From Peptococcaceae bacterium BRH_c4b (GTDB taxonomy: Bacteria > Bacillota > Desulfotomaculia > Desulfotomaculales > Desulfocucumaceae), in NCBI GenBank assembly GCA_000961595.1, contig LADO01000050.1:48232-112231 (forward strand): a stretch of DNA of 64,000 bases. Reading direction: 5' to 3'. The translations under genes and the position numbers were made by a program. Positions 52,220-62,375 of this stretch are shown in pieces; the first letter of the stretch is position 1; the number at the start of each line of letters is the position of its first letter. Under the pieces are notes generated by a model. That model was not told the origin of the DNA. It did no database searches and worked only from the letters and a program-made list of their open reading frames with translations.

Positions 52220-53077
52220 ATGAAGTGTTTTGTAGACTGCGTTCACTGTTACCTGAAGCAAGCAGCCAACTGTATGAGTATTGCCGGCATCGACGAGGAA
52301 AGGCAGCGTCAAATTCTCTTCGAACTAATGGATGACATTAAAAAAATGGACCACCACAGAACACCGGCGGAAAATTCAACGGAGATGCTGTTTAAATTGT
52401 ATAAACTGATAAACAGCGACGACCCCTATAAAGAAGCAAAATATAAATCCAATACTCTGGCCCTGGAACTGTATCCCAAATTAAAAGAAAACCTTAACGG
52501 CTCTGTGAACAGGCTTTACGACGCCCTTAAAATATCCGTTTCCGGCAATGTTATAGACCTTGGAATTAATAAGAGCTTTGATATAAATGCCAGCTTAAAA
52601 CAAAGCCTTAACGTTGGATTTCCCCTGGATGATTACCACAGATTCGCCGCCAAACTGGGCAATGTGGATCATTTAGTGATAGTGGGAGACAATGCCGGGG
52701 AGATAGTGTTTGACAGGCTCTTGGCGGAAGAGATCACATCAATGGGGAAAAAGGTGACCTATATTGTTAAGGGCGGACCTGTTTTAAACGACGCCACCAT
52801 GGAAGACGCCGAACAGGCGGGAATGCATAAAACAGCCAGGGTTATTACCACAGGGTCAAACTATCTCGGGGTGCCGCTGCAAAAGTTGTCCGAAGAAGTA
52901 GAAAAGCTGTTGAACGAATCAGAACTGGTTATATCCAAAGGCCAGGCCAACTTCGAGTCTCTGGAGCATGAAGAACTGGCCAGGGACAGGGTTTTTTTTC
53001 TGCTAAAAATTAAATGCGAGTCCGTAGGGAAAGTAGCAGGGGCAAAATTCGGAGACCTTGTATTTTTTACCAGATAA
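52220..53077 (+). CDS. DUF89 / ARMT1-like damage-control phosphatase family protein
   Basis: The 285-residue protein starts MKCFVDCVHCYLKQA, the cysteine-bearing N-terminus of prokaryotic DUF89 proteins. It has the metal-site motifs VGDNAGEIVFDRLLAEE and VKGGPVLNDATMEDAEQAG; a conserved Lys lies in the latter. Members are metal-dependent phosphatases proposed to remove damaged or excess phosphometabolites. Substrate is unknown here. GGAGG precedes the ATG. The following 195 nt carry no confident gene. Confidence 0.9.
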   Translation: MKCFVDCVHCYLKQAANCMSIAGIDEERQRQILFELMDDIKKMDHHRTPAENSTEMLFKLYKLINSDDPYKEAKYKSNTLALELYPKLKENLNGSVNRLYDALKISVSGNVIDLGINKSFDINASLKQSLNVGFPLDDYHRFAAKLGNVDHLVIVGDNAGEIVFDRLLAEEITSMGKKVTYIVKGGPVLNDATMEDAEQAGMHKTARVITTGSNYLGVPLQKLSEEVEKLLNESELVISKGQANFESLEHEELARDRVFFLLKIKCESVGKVAGAKFGDLVFFTR

Positions 53078-53272
53078 GGAGAACGCATTTCTGACATTCT
53101 CATCTTTGCTAAAGCCAGAGGCTTTACGGAACTTTTGGGTTTATGACAGCTTCTCCCATATTTATGCCCGCAAGGGATCATAACTACAAACCACAGCGAA
53201 ATAATTGCGCAAAAGCGATGTAAGCCAGCCTTCTTCAGTAATTAGGGATATAAGAGAGGCATAGGGTTAGCA

Positions 53273-54430
53273 ATGAAGATTATTATTGCGCCGGATTCGT
53301 TTAAGGGAAGCTGTACAGCTATTACCGTAGCTTCCGCCACCGAAAGAGGGGTTAAGAAAGCCTATCCTGATGCGAAGGTTGTCAAACTGCCCGTTGCTGA
53401 TGGCGGAGAAGGCACCGTGGATGTCCTGGTGCTTGCTGCCGGTGGCGAGTACCGGGAACTGGAGGTAACCGGGCCGTTGGGCGGCAAGGTCGTGGCAAAC
53501 TATGGGATTTTGCCGGATGGAACCGCAATAATCGAGGCTGCTGCTGCATCTGGGTTGCCCCTTTTGCCGCTGGAGAGGCGGAACCCCTGGTTCACTACCA
53601 CTTATGGTACGGGGGAACTGATAAAGGCGGCCCTTGACCAGGGGTACAGGAGAATCGTGATCGGTATCGGGGGTAGCGCCACTAATGACGGCGGGGCGGG
53701 GATGGCCAGAGCATTGGGTGTCTCGTTTAGGGATCAATATGGAAATGAGCTTGGTTTTGGGGGCGGGGAACTGGGCAGGCTCCACGACGTTGATATCCGG
53801 GACCTTGATCCCCGGCTCAAGGAAGCAGAAATAGTCGTGGCCTGCGATGTCGCCAATCCTCTGTGTGGCCCGGAGGGCGCGTCCCTTGTTTATGGACCAC
53901 AGAAGGGGGGTACCCCCGAAATGCTCAAGGAATTGGACCGGAACCTGAGCCGTTATGCCAGGATTATCAGCCGGCAGTTGGGTGTGGAGATTGCAGATCT
54001 ACCCGGTGCCGGCGCGGCCGGCGGCCTTGGGGCGGGCCTCATGATTTTTTGCCGGGCGAAGCTGAAGCCGGGGATAGATACGGTGCTGGATGCGATGAAC
54101 TTCGATCACCATCTCCAGGATGCTGACCTGGTGATTACCGGTGAAGGGCAGATCGACGGGCAATCGGTTTATGGCAAGGTGCCCGTAGGGGTGGCCCGCC
54201 GGGCTAAGAAATTTGGCCTTCCGGTGCTGGCTTTGGCGGGGAGTATAGGTGACGGGGCCGGGAAAACAGCCGGTTACGGGATCGACGGTATACTGAGCAT
54301 TGTGCCCGGTCCCATCTCTCTCCAGGCGTCCATGTCGGGAGCGGAGACGTTAATCGAAAAAGCTGCAGAAAGGGCCATGCGGGTTATTCGGATTGGACAA
54401 AACCTGGGGGTCAGGCACCTAACTTATTAA
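53273..54430 (+). CDS. glycerate kinase (GlxK/GarK family)
   Basis: The enzyme phosphorylates glycerate to 2- or 3-phosphoglycerate. The 385-residue protein has IIIAPDSFKGSCTA, PVADGGEGTVDVLV, GIGGSATNDGGAGMA and VITGEGQIDGQSVYGKVP, all class-typical. Its final residues (LGVRHLTY) fall in GGGGTCAGGCACC-type repeat sequence, like those of MtnA. It stands alone; the upstream binding site is weak (AGAGAGGC). Confidence 0.93.
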   Translation: MKIIIAPDSFKGSCTAITVASATERGVKKAYPDAKVVKLPVADGGEGTVDVLVLAAGGEYRELEVTGPLGGKVVANYGILPDGTAIIEAAAASGLPLLPLERRNPWFTTTYGTGELIKAALDQGYRRIVIGIGGSATNDGGAGMARALGVSFRDQYGNELGFGGGELGRLHDVDIRDLDPRLKEAEIVVACDVANPLCGPEGASLVYGPQKGGTPEMLKELDRNLSRYARIISRQLGVEIADLPGAGAAGGLGAGLMIFCRAKLKPGIDTVLDAMNFDHHLQDADLVITGEGQIDGQSVYGKVPVGVARRAKKFGLPVLALAGSIGDGAGKTAGYGIDGILSIVPGPISLQASMSGAETLIEKAAERAMRVIRIGQNLGVRHLTY

Positions 54431-54555
54431 CTTATTCTGAAAAGGCTTAATATCTTTTCAGTTTCACCCTATATATGTTAAATCTCGTTTGTATTTTGCA
54501 CAATGCCATATTTGTTAGCAGTAAAATTAAAAGCAGCAATTAACACAAATAATTG

Positions 54556-54588
54556 ACCTCTGGTTCGGAAAAACCAGGGGTTTTGTCA
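54556..54588 (+). terminator. intrinsic terminator after glycerate kinase
   Basis: CCTCTGGTT and AACCAGGGG form a 9-bp stem (one G-U) and TTTTGT follows. It isolates the export locus that begins at 54706. The rest of 54431-54705 is AT-rich without a gene. Confidence 0.75.
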
Positions 54589-54705
54589 ATAATCAGCAAA
54601 AATTATTTTAAATTATTCCCCTTCTTGCAGGATTTTTCCATACATTCTCGTATAGTTATTTAATATTCGCTAAATTCCGACAAGCGTCGCGGAGGAAATG
54701 CAGCT

Positions 54706-55845
54706 ATGCAAAATGGTCACAGCGCAAAGATGGTGGGAATAGGTATACTGGTGACAGGCGTTTTGCTCTTATTAATATTGTTCTTGCTTACGATGTACTC
54801 GAATAGGAAAGAGGGGGATATTGTAATTGGCGTCGCATGGCCTTTTTCGGTGGAAAACGACTTATTTAAAGAAGGTGTCGAATTGGCTGCTGATGAAATC
54901 AATACCCGGGGAGGTATAAATGGCCGGAAGGTACGTTTAATCGAGAAGGATGATGAAGAAACCGTTACCGGCGGGATGACCGTCGCCCAGTCTTTTACGG
55001 AAGTTCCCAACCTGACAGCTGTAATCGGTCATAGTGTCTCTTTTATTTCCACCGCCGCAGCCAATATATATGAGAACGCGGGCATTGTCATGCTTTCTCC
55101 CTCAGCAACTGCCCCTGCCCTTACCCAAAAGGGGTATAAATATATTTTCAGGAATATTCCCAGTGATGACGAGATTGCCAGGCAATTGGCCTTATATGCT
55201 GCCAAACAGGGCCACCGGCGCATGGTGATATATTATTCTGATGACTCCTACGGGATTGGCCTGGCCAATTCATTCGAAGACCACGCGCAAAAAGCAGGGA
55301 TTGAAATTGTCGACCGGTTTTCCTATTATGCCGATTCAAGAGATCTGAACAGACTTTACGCGAAGTGGAAAGCGCTTGATTTTGACGGTATTTTTGTGGC
55401 CCATTATATGCCTGACGGAGCGCTGTTTATTGCCGATGTTGCGAAGGCGAGCATATCCGTGCCATTTTTTGCCGGTGACGCTATGGATACGCCGGAGCTT
55501 TACCGGGTTGCCGGAAAGGCTGCTGAAGGCACCGTGGTCGGCACAATTTTTAATTCACAGGACCCCCGTGAAGAAGTAAAGTCCTTTATCAACAATTTTA
55601 ATAGCAAATACGGCAAAATGCCGACTCCATATGCGGCCCAGGGTTATGACGCTGTTAATTTGCTGGCCGAGGCCGTTAAAGAAGCCGGCTCTACAAGCCC
55701 TGCCGAAGTTGCACAAAAACTGCGGACCTTTAAGAACAGGCCCGGGGTGGCCGGCTTTCATACCTTTACGGAGAACGGTGACGACATAGGAGATCTGGTT
55801 GTAAAAAAAGTGGTCAAAAACGGGCAATTTGAATATATCAATTAG
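54706..55845 (+). CDS. membrane-anchored type I substrate-binding protein (Leu/Ile/Val-binding-like)
   Basis: The 379-residue protein has one N-terminal membrane segment (about residues 9-31, very hydrophobic, no lipobox cysteine) and then a periplasmic-binding fold of the branched-chain amino-acid type. Landmarks are IVIGVAWPFS, GVELAADEINTRGGINGRKVRLIEKDDE, AVIGHSVSFISTAAANIYENAG and VMLSPSATAP. No permease or ATPase of the LivHMGF type is nearby. Instead an NHLM-type peptide exporter follows 45 nt on, in the same direction. It may sense or bind a ligand at the outer face for this export system. GGAGG precedes the ATG. Confidence 0.9.
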   Translation: MQNGHSAKMVGIGILVTGVLLLLILFLLTMYSNRKEGDIVIGVAWPFSVENDLFKEGVELAADEINTRGGINGRKVRLIEKDDEETVTGGMTVAQSFTEVPNLTAVIGHSVSFISTAAANIYENAGIVMLSPSATAPALTQKGYKYIFRNIPSDDEIARQLALYAAKQGHRRMVIYYSDDSYGIGLANSFEDHAQKAGIEIVDRFSYYADSRDLNRLYAKWKALDFDGIFVAHYMPDGALFIADVAKASISVPFFAGDAMDTPELYRVAGKAAEGTVVGTIFNSQDPREEVKSFINNFNSKYGKMPTPYAAQGYDAVNLLAEAVKEAGSTSPAEVAQKLRTFKNRPGVAGFHTFTENGDDIGDLVVKKVVKNGQFEYIN

Positions 55846-55890
55846 CCTAAAGGAATTGCCATACTGCAGAGTAAAGAGGTGGCTTCACGC

Positions 55891-57285
55891 ATGGCACAGG
55901 GTTTGTTCCGCAAGGTGGCGCTGGACAAGCTTTCATCCCCCGAACAACTGGACCAGCTAATCACGGTGACTACACCTAAGTCCTGGTTTGCGCTGCTAGC
56001 AATCGCGTGTATTCTGGCAACGTCTGTTCTGTGGGGTATTTTCGGGAGCATCCCCACGAAAGTTAACGGGCAGGGAGTTATAGCCAATAGTTTTGGAATA
56101 TACAATATCGTCGACAGCAGCTCCGGCCAGATTTCCGATATCCGTGTTGTGGTGGGAGACCATGTTAAAAAGGGAGAAGTGGTGGCTAGAATCGATCAAC
56201 CCCAGCTGTCGGAACAAATTAACGATTTAAAAAAAGAGCTCAATCAGCTAAAAAAGCTTGACGAGAACGGTATAAAAGAAGGCGAAGATAAAAACATAGG
56301 GTCGGAGTTGGCCGATTTGTACGGTTTAACCCAAAAAATTAAGGAAGCCAAAGCAGCCCTTACATACGCAGAGGCCGATTATAAACATGCCATATCGGGG
56401 CAGTCCCATGATATCCAAATGGCAGAAATAAGTTTGGAACAAGCCCAAATCAGTGAACAGGGCAAGCAAAGCAATCTTGATAAAATGACCGTTCTTTACA
56501 AGAACGGCGCTGTTTCTGAAGACGATTTTACAAATGCCAAAAGGGATTTTGACTTGCAGCATCTGGCAGTGCAGACGGCCCGGGCGAACTTAAACAAGCT
56601 GGCAGCCGGCGATTGGGAGGACACCATTATTAATTACAGGGAAAAGCTGGAGCAGGCTCAGCTTTCACTGCAGATGCTGGAGGAACAGTTTGCCACAACG
56701 AAGGTGACAAAAATTGCTGAAACGGAAGATAAAATCATAAAATTGCAGAATGAACTGTTCTCTTCCTCGGAAATAGTAGCGCAGGTGGATGGCCGGGTGG
56801 TGGAAGTAATGGTGAATAAAGGAGATATTGCCCAGCCTGGGGCGCGTCTTTTCAGCCTGGAGCGCGAGGGAAGCACGATCAAACAGGAAGCGGTGCTGTA
56901 TGTCCCGGCCGAGGAAGGAAAAAGGATTTTACCCGGGATGGAGGCGCTTATTTCCCCCAGCACCGTGAAAAAGGAAGAATACGGCTTCATACTGGGAAGG
57001 GTGACCTCGGTGTCCGAGTATCCGGCCGCCAGTCAGGATATAATGCATACCCTGGGCAATGAAGGGCTGGTGACCAAGCTGGCGGGGCAGGGCGCATCCC
57101 TTGAAATGCATGTGGACATTACTGTGGACGACTCCACCGTAAGCGGGTTTAAGTGGACGTCCACCGGTGGGCCGCCGCAAAAAATCAATAGCGGCACACT
57201 TTGCGATGGTTCTGTGACCATTAGTAAGCAGCGTCCCATCAGTATGGTTATACCCACGCTTAAAAGAGCTCTTTCTATTTATTAG
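55891..57285 (+). CDS. NHLM-type secretion protein, HlyD-like membrane fusion protein
   Basis: The 464-residue protein has a single membrane segment (about 35-55) and two lipoyl-type halves (ISDIRVVVGDHVKKGEVVARI and VAQVDGRVVEVMVNKGDIAQPG). A long coiled-coil hairpin between them (about 110-280) and a C-terminal beta-barrel complete it. The N-terminus LDKLSSPEQLDQLITVTTP is the hallmark of adaptors in nitrile-hydratase-leader (NHLM/NHLP) microcin export clusters. It bridges the ABC transporters to the outside. ATG 55891 follows GAGGTGG. Confidence 0.9.
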   Translation: MAQGLFRKVALDKLSSPEQLDQLITVTTPKSWFALLAIACILATSVLWGIFGSIPTKVNGQGVIANSFGIYNIVDSSSGQISDIRVVVGDHVKKGEVVARIDQPQLSEQINDLKKELNQLKKLDENGIKEGEDKNIGSELADLYGLTQKIKEAKAALTYAEADYKHAISGQSHDIQMAEISLEQAQISEQGKQSNLDKMTVLYKNGAVSEDDFTNAKRDFDLQHLAVQTARANLNKLAAGDWEDTIINYREKLEQAQLSLQMLEEQFATTKVTKIAETEDKIIKLQNELFSSSEIVAQVDGRVVEVMVNKGDIAQPGARLFSLEREGSTIKQEAVLYVPAEEGKRILPGMEALISPSTVKKEEYGFILGRVTSVSEYPAASQDIMHTLGNEGLVTKLAGQGASLEMHVDITVDDSTVSGFKWTSTGGPPQKINSGTLCDGSVTISKQRPISMVIPTLKRALSIY

Positions 57286-57322
57286 TTCATTTTATTAGTT
57301 CATTTGCAACGGGGGTTGGCGG

Positions 57323-59488
57323 GTGAGGGCAAAGCAGATTAAACGGGCAAAGGTTCCCACCGTGCTGCAGATGGAGGCGGTGGAATGCGGGGCGGCTTCC
57401 CTGGCCATGATACTGGCCTATTATGGTAAATACGTGCCCCTGGAAGAGATGAGGATTGCCTGCGGGGTTTCCCGTGACGGCAGCAAGGCCAGCAATATCC
57501 TGAAAGCGGCGAGGAATTACGGGCTGGAGGCAAAGGGCTACCGCAAGGAACCGGAATCCCTTAAGAATATGCAACTTCCGCTGATCATTCACTGGAACTT
57601 CAATCACTTCGTGGTGCTGGAGGGCTTCGACCAGGGGTATGCCTATCTGAACGACCCCGGCGGCGGCCCCAGGTCCGTTCCCGAAGAGGAGTTTAATCAG
57701 TCCTTTACAGGAGTTGTGATGGCCTTTGAAGTAGGGCCTGATTTTGAAAGAAACGGTGGCAGACCCACTATTGCAACTGCCTTAAAGAAGCGGCTGAAGG
57801 GATCGGAAATGGCCCTGGCCTATGTTATTCTGGTGGGGCTGGCCCTGGTCATCCCAGGCCTTGTTATACCTGTTTTTTCCAAGATATTTGTTGATGATAT
57901 ATTGCTGGGCGGGAAAGGGAATTGGCTGGGTCCCCTGCTGCTGGGGATGGCGCTTACTGCAGTCCTGCGGGGCGTCCTTACCAGGTTACAGCAGTATTAC
58001 CTTTTAAGACTGGAAACCAAAATAGCTTTAAGTACTTCCGCCCAGTTTTTTTGGCACGTGCTTTGTCTGCCGGTGGAGTTTTTTACCCAGCGCTATGCCG
58101 GCGACATATGCCTGCGTGTGCAGAGCAATGACCGGGTGGCCCAGCTCCTGTCCGGCCAGCTGGCCACAAACGCGCTGAATTTTGTAATGATTATTTTCTA
58201 TTTTGCCCTGATGGTCCAATACAGCCTTATATTGGCGCTGACCGGGGTGGTGGCCGCTGTTGCCAATATATTTTATTTGAAATATGTTTCCCGCCGCAGG
58301 GTGGATCTAAACTGCAAGCTGCTGCTGGATCAGGGTAAGCTTAACGGCACATCTATGTCCGGCCTGCAGATTATAGAAACCCTGAAGGCTACAGGGTCGG
58401 AGTCGGACTTTTTTGCCAAGTGGTCCGGATTTCAGGCCAAAACATTAAACGCCGAGCAGGAGATGGGGGTTTCCACTCAGTTTTTATCGGCTGTGCCCGC
58501 CTTTTTGTCCACTCTCACCAATACAGTGGTTTTGGTTTTAGGCGGCTTTCTCATTTTCAGAGGGGATCTGACCATAGGAATGCTGGTGGCCTTCCAGAGC
58601 CTGATGACCAGTTTTTTAGAGCCGGTTAACGGGTTGGTCTCCCTGGGCAGCCAGCTTCAGGAAATGGAAGGGGACATGAGCCGCCTGGACGATGTTTTGC
58701 AGTACCCGGTGGACGGGCAGACCAAAGAGGACCTGTCTGCCGGCGACACTAAAGTCCCTTGCCAAAAACTGGATGGATACATTGAGCTGCGTGATATGAC
58801 ATTTGGCTACAGTCGCCTGGAGCCTCCGCTGATTGAGAATTTTAGTTTAAAGCTGGCCCCTGGCGCCCGCGTGGCCTTGGTAGGAGGGTCGGGAAGCGGA
58901 AAGTCCACGGTGGCAAAATTGGTTTCAGGAATATACAGGCCATGGTCTGGAGAAATTTTGTTTGACGGAAAGCCGGTAAAAAGCATACCCCGTGCAGCTA
59001 TAAATAATTCACTGGCGTTGGTGGACCAGGATATATTTCTGTTTCAGGGGACGATCCGCGATAACCTCACTTTATGGGACAAGACAGTGTCTGAATTTGA
59101 TATTATCCGGGCAGCCAAGGATGCCTGCATTCACGACGATATAACCTCCAAGGCAGGCGGCTACGACTATCCGCTGGACGAGGGGGGCAGCAACTTCAGC
59201 GGCGGCCAGAGGCAGAGGCTGGAGATTGCCCGGGCCATGACCGGCAATCCCTCCATACTGATTCTGGATGAGGCCACCAGCGCCCTCGACCCACTGACGG
59301 AAAAACTGGTGGATGAGGGAATTCGTCGCCGCGGCTGCACCTGCCTGATTGTTGCCCACCGTTTGAGCACCATCAGGGACTGTGATGAAATTGTAATTTT
59401 GGAAAGAGGGAAAATTGTGCAGCGCGGCACTCATGATGAGCTGAAGGATGTAGACGGCCATTACGCGGAGCTGATTAAGGCCGTTTAG
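57323..59488 (+). CDS. NHLM-type peptidase-containing ABC exporter
   Basis: A 721-residue bacteriocin exporter: an N-terminal C39 peptidase with Cys22 (EAVECGAASLAMILAYYG), His95 (NFNHFVVLEG) and Asp111 (LNDPGGG), a six-segment membrane domain (about 155-430), and a nucleotide-binding domain. The latter has Walker A GGSGSGKS at 521-528, signature FSGGQRQRLEIARA and Walker B LILDEATSALD. All catalytic residues are present, so it should cut leader peptides after a double-glycine-type site and export the core. GTG start behind a G-rich site. Confidence 0.95.
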   Translation: MRAKQIKRAKVPTVLQMEAVECGAASLAMILAYYGKYVPLEEMRIACGVSRDGSKASNILKAARNYGLEAKGYRKEPESLKNMQLPLIIHWNFNHFVVLEGFDQGYAYLNDPGGGPRSVPEEEFNQSFTGVVMAFEVGPDFERNGGRPTIATALKKRLKGSEMALAYVILVGLALVIPGLVIPVFSKIFVDDILLGGKGNWLGPLLLGMALTAVLRGVLTRLQQYYLLRLETKIALSTSAQFFWHVLCLPVEFFTQRYAGDICLRVQSNDRVAQLLSGQLATNALNFVMIIFYFALMVQYSLILALTGVVAAVANIFYLKYVSRRRVDLNCKLLLDQGKLNGTSMSGLQIIETLKATGSESDFFAKWSGFQAKTLNAEQEMGVSTQFLSAVPAFLSTLTNTVVLVLGGFLIFRGDLTIGMLVAFQSLMTSFLEPVNGLVSLGSQLQEMEGDMSRLDDVLQYPVDGQTKEDLSAGDTKVPCQKLDGYIELRDMTFGYSRLEPPLIENFSLKLAPGARVALVGGSGSGKSTVAKLVSGIYRPWSGEILFDGKPVKSIPRAAINNSLALVDQDIFLFQGTIRDNLTLWDKTVSEFDIIRAAKDACIHDDITSKAGGYDYPLDEGGSNFSGGQRQRLEIARAMTGNPSILILDEATSALDPLTEKLVDEGIRRRGCTCLIVAHRLSTIRDCDEIVILERGKIVQRGTHDELKDVDGHYAELIKAV

Positions 59489-59572
59489 TTGGGGACATTC
59501 CTGTCTCAAAAGGAATACCCAAGCTTCAGCAGGTGTGTCCCCATTCCTTAATCGGGTGTGTCCCCTTTCCTT
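59488..59572. repeat. REP-like repeat, GGGGACACACC family, between the two ABC genes
   Basis: TTGGGGACATTCCT...AGGTGTGTCCCCATTCCTT and a further GGTGTGTCCCCTTTCCTT. It begins at the stop codon of the C39 exporter, inside what looks like one operon. Confidence 0.8.
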
Positions 59573-59585
59573 AATATAACAGGAA

Positions 59586-62318
59586 ATGCTGGTGGCTGTG
59601 ATGATGGAGAATTCATTGTTTAAAGAAGGTACTATAGTTGAGCTAGAGGGTAACAGGCCGCTTTTAATCACCGACCCGGGCAGTGTGTGGGTGGTTTTGC
59701 AGGGAAAGGCGGCTATTTTTTCTGTCCGGATTATTGATGGTGAAAACTGGGGCGCCAGAGAATTTTTATTTGAGGTTGAGGCAGGGGGATTATTATTTGG
59801 CCTCAGGCCGGAAGGTGAAGATCAGAAATCCGGTCTTTTGGCGTCAGGCTTGCCCGGCACCCGCCTGCTGCAGATAGACCTGGCCAGCTTTCACCAACTG
59901 ACGAGGCAGGCTGCTGGCCAGGCAATGCTTATTCGCCTACTTGGCAGCTGGGTTAATACTCTGGCCGCTGATACTGCGGTTGGGATACTTGAAATCCAGT
60001 TTCTCCACTCCACAGAGGAAGTAATCTGGGTTAAACATGCAGCCTTCGGTGACGGGCTTATAACACTGGGCCAATTTCATAGCTTGGCTTTGAGGGCAAT
60101 CACTGATCGACTACAAAAGCAAAAGCAGGCAGAAAAACAGCGTCTGGAGGAAAAAGAAAAGAATAACCTGCTTTTCTTTGATAACGCGCTCAGGGGAATA
60201 CTGTCTGTTACAGAACCAGGCCGCAAAGTAGAGCCGCTGGAAGAAGTTGAGGACGATCCCCTCCTGGCGGCCTGCCGGCTGGTGGGCAGGGCGATGAAAA
60301 TTGAGATTGCTCCTTCCCCACTGGCAGGAAAAGGGGTTTCAGCGAAAGATCCGCTGGGGGACATTGCCCTGGCATCCCACGCCCGGATACGCCGGGTGGC
60401 CTTAAAAGGGGAGTGGTATAAGCGGGACAATGGCCCCCTGCTGGCTTACCTGGAGGAGGGCAACTATCCGGTGGCCATGCTTCCGCTGTCTCCAACACAA
60501 TACCTGCTGCACGATTCGGCCAATAAAACCAGTGTCCCGGTAGACGATCAAATTGCCGCCCAAGTAAAGCCCTTTGCCGTTGCCTTTTACCGGCCATTTC
60601 CGAAAAAGGCTGTGACCTTGCGCGAGGTCTTAACTTTCGGGCTGGAAAACTGCTGGAAGCGGGATCTGGCGATGGTGGTGCTGATGGGGTTGCTTGGAGG
60701 GCTGCTGGGCATGATTATTCCGATAGCCACAGGAATTGTTTTTGACACCATTATTCCCGGGGGAGAAAAGGCACAGCTGCTGCAGATTGCTTTTTTCCTG
60801 TCTGCTGGCGCCCTTGCCGGGCTGTTGTTTCAATTAACCCGCTCGCTTGCCATGCTGCGGCTGGAAGGGAGGATGGAGGGACCCATCCAGGCGGCTGTCT
60901 GGGACAGGCTGATTAGCCTGCCGGCCCCCTTTTTCAAAGAGTATGCCTCCGGAGAACTGGCCATGCGGGCTATGGGCATAAGCCACATCAGGAAGATGTT
61001 CACCGGAGTTATTATTACTACCATTATTTCCAGCCTCTTCTCCTTTTTTAATTTTGGCCTGCTGTTTTATTATGATTTACGGCTGGCAGGAGTGGCCACA
61101 GTCCTTATAGCGGTGGCGGTGGCCGTGACCGTGTTTTTTCAGTTCAGCCAGATGCGCTATCAGCGGCAAACGGTGGACAGCTCCAATAAAATTGCCAGCC
61201 TGGTTTTGCAATTAATCGGTTGCGTGGCCAAGCTCCGGGTTTCCGGTGCAGAAAAAAGGGCTTTCTATTTATGGTCAAAGGAGTTCACCGGCCTGAGAAA
61301 AATTACCTATAAAAGCAGAACCATAACCAACCGGCTGGTTGCCTTCGAATCGGTTTTTCCGGTGATAACCTCCATCGTTATCTTCTATACCCTGGTTAAT
61401 GTGGATCACAATTCAATGGGAGCGGGCAAATTTGTTGCCTTTACTTCCGCATTGGCCAGTTTTATGGTTGCTATCCTTGCATTATTCCAGTCACTGCTCT
61501 CAATTAACGTGATTATCCCCCTGTATGAAAGGGTTAAGCCTATTCTGCAGGCATTGCCGGAATATGACGATTCCGGGAGCGATCCGGGTGAATTGACCGG
61601 TTCCATTGAGGTCAGCCACGTTTCTTTCCGCTATAAAAAAGAGGGCCCCCTGGTTTTGGACGACGTTTCACTGCAGGTGCAGGCAGGAGAATACATAGGT
61701 ATTGTAGGCACCTCGGGCAGTGGAAAATCCACCCTGTTCCGCATTTTGCTGGGATTTGAAAAGCCGGAAGCAGGCCAGGTTTTTTACAACGGCCAGGCCC
61801 TTGATACGGTGGACATTCGCTCGGTGCGCCGGCAGCTGGGTGTGGTTTTGCAAAACGGACAGCTGATGTCGGGAGATATTTATACCAACATTGTGGGGGC
61901 CAATATCCATTTAACCATGGATGATGCCTGGGAAGCAGCCAGGATGGCCGGACTGGACCAGGATATCAAGGCTATGCCCATGGGTTTGCACACGGTGGTC
62001 AGTGAGGGGGCAGGCACCCTGTCGGGAGGACAAAGGCAAAGGCTCTTGATCGCCCGTGCCATTGTCAATAGGCCAAAGATAATTTACTTTGATGAGGCTA
62101 CCAGCGCCCTGGATAACCGGACCCAGGCCGTCGTCAGCGAAAGCATGGACCGGCTGCAGGCGACACGGATAGTAATTGCCCACCGGCTGAGCACAATTGT
62201 AAAGTGCGACAGGATTATAGTGCTGGATAAAGGCAAAGTTCTTGAAAGTGGTACTTACGAACAATTAATGGATAATGGCGGTATATTTGCAGAGCTGGCT
62301 AAGAGGCAGCTTGCCTGA
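59586..62318 (+). CDS. NHLM-type ABC transporter without peptidase domain
   Basis: The 910-residue protein has an N-terminal cyclic-nucleotide-binding-like region (about 10-150), a variable linker (170-340, with a charged helix KQKQAEKQRLEEKEK), a six-segment membrane domain (about 350-640) and an ATPase domain. Walker A GTSGSGKS is at 708-715, with signature LSGGQRQRLLIARA and Walker B IIYFDEATSALD. In NHLM clusters such a second transporter pairs with the C39 exporter. The first ATG is used; ATG 59604 (MENSLFKEG) or nearby starts are possible. Confidence 0.93.
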   Translation: MLVAVMMENSLFKEGTIVELEGNRPLLITDPGSVWVVLQGKAAIFSVRIIDGENWGAREFLFEVEAGGLLFGLRPEGEDQKSGLLASGLPGTRLLQIDLASFHQLTRQAAGQAMLIRLLGSWVNTLAADTAVGILEIQFLHSTEEVIWVKHAAFGDGLITLGQFHSLALRAITDRLQKQKQAEKQRLEEKEKNNLLFFDNALRGILSVTEPGRKVEPLEEVEDDPLLAACRLVGRAMKIEIAPSPLAGKGVSAKDPLGDIALASHARIRRVALKGEWYKRDNGPLLAYLEEGNYPVAMLPLSPTQYLLHDSANKTSVPVDDQIAAQVKPFAVAFYRPFPKKAVTLREVLTFGLENCWKRDLAMVVLMGLLGGLLGMIIPIATGIVFDTIIPGGEKAQLLQIAFFLSAGALAGLLFQLTRSLAMLRLEGRMEGPIQAAVWDRLISLPAPFFKEYASGELAMRAMGISHIRKMFTGVIITTIISSLFSFFNFGLLFYYDLRLAGVATVLIAVAVAVTVFFQFSQMRYQRQTVDSSNKIASLVLQLIGCVAKLRVSGAEKRAFYLWSKEFTGLRKITYKSRTITNRLVAFESVFPVITSIVIFYTLVNVDHNSMGAGKFVAFTSALASFMVAILALFQSLLSINVIIPLYERVKPILQALPEYDDSGSDPGELTGSIEVSHVSFRYKKEGPLVLDDVSLQVQAGEYIGIVGTSGSGKSTLFRILLGFEKPEAGQVFYNGQALDTVDIRSVRRQLGVVLQNGQLMSGDIYTNIVGANIHLTMDDAWEAARMAGLDQDIKAMPMGLHTVVSEGAGTLSGGQRQRLLIARAIVNRPKIIYFDEATSALDNRTQAVVSESMDRLQATRIVIAHRLSTIVKCDRIIVLDKGKVLESGTYEQLMDNGGIFAELAKRQLA

Positions 62319-62375
62319 ATAAAATGCAATTCTATGAATACTACCAATAGGCTTAAGGCAGAGGGGTGCGGGTAA

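Noticed and set aside
53078..53272. Possible small gene or transposase remnant between DUF89 and glycerate kinase
   Set aside because: One frame reads KPEALRNFWVYDSFSHIYARKGS-like text in short pieces, but no start, binding site or family could be supported.
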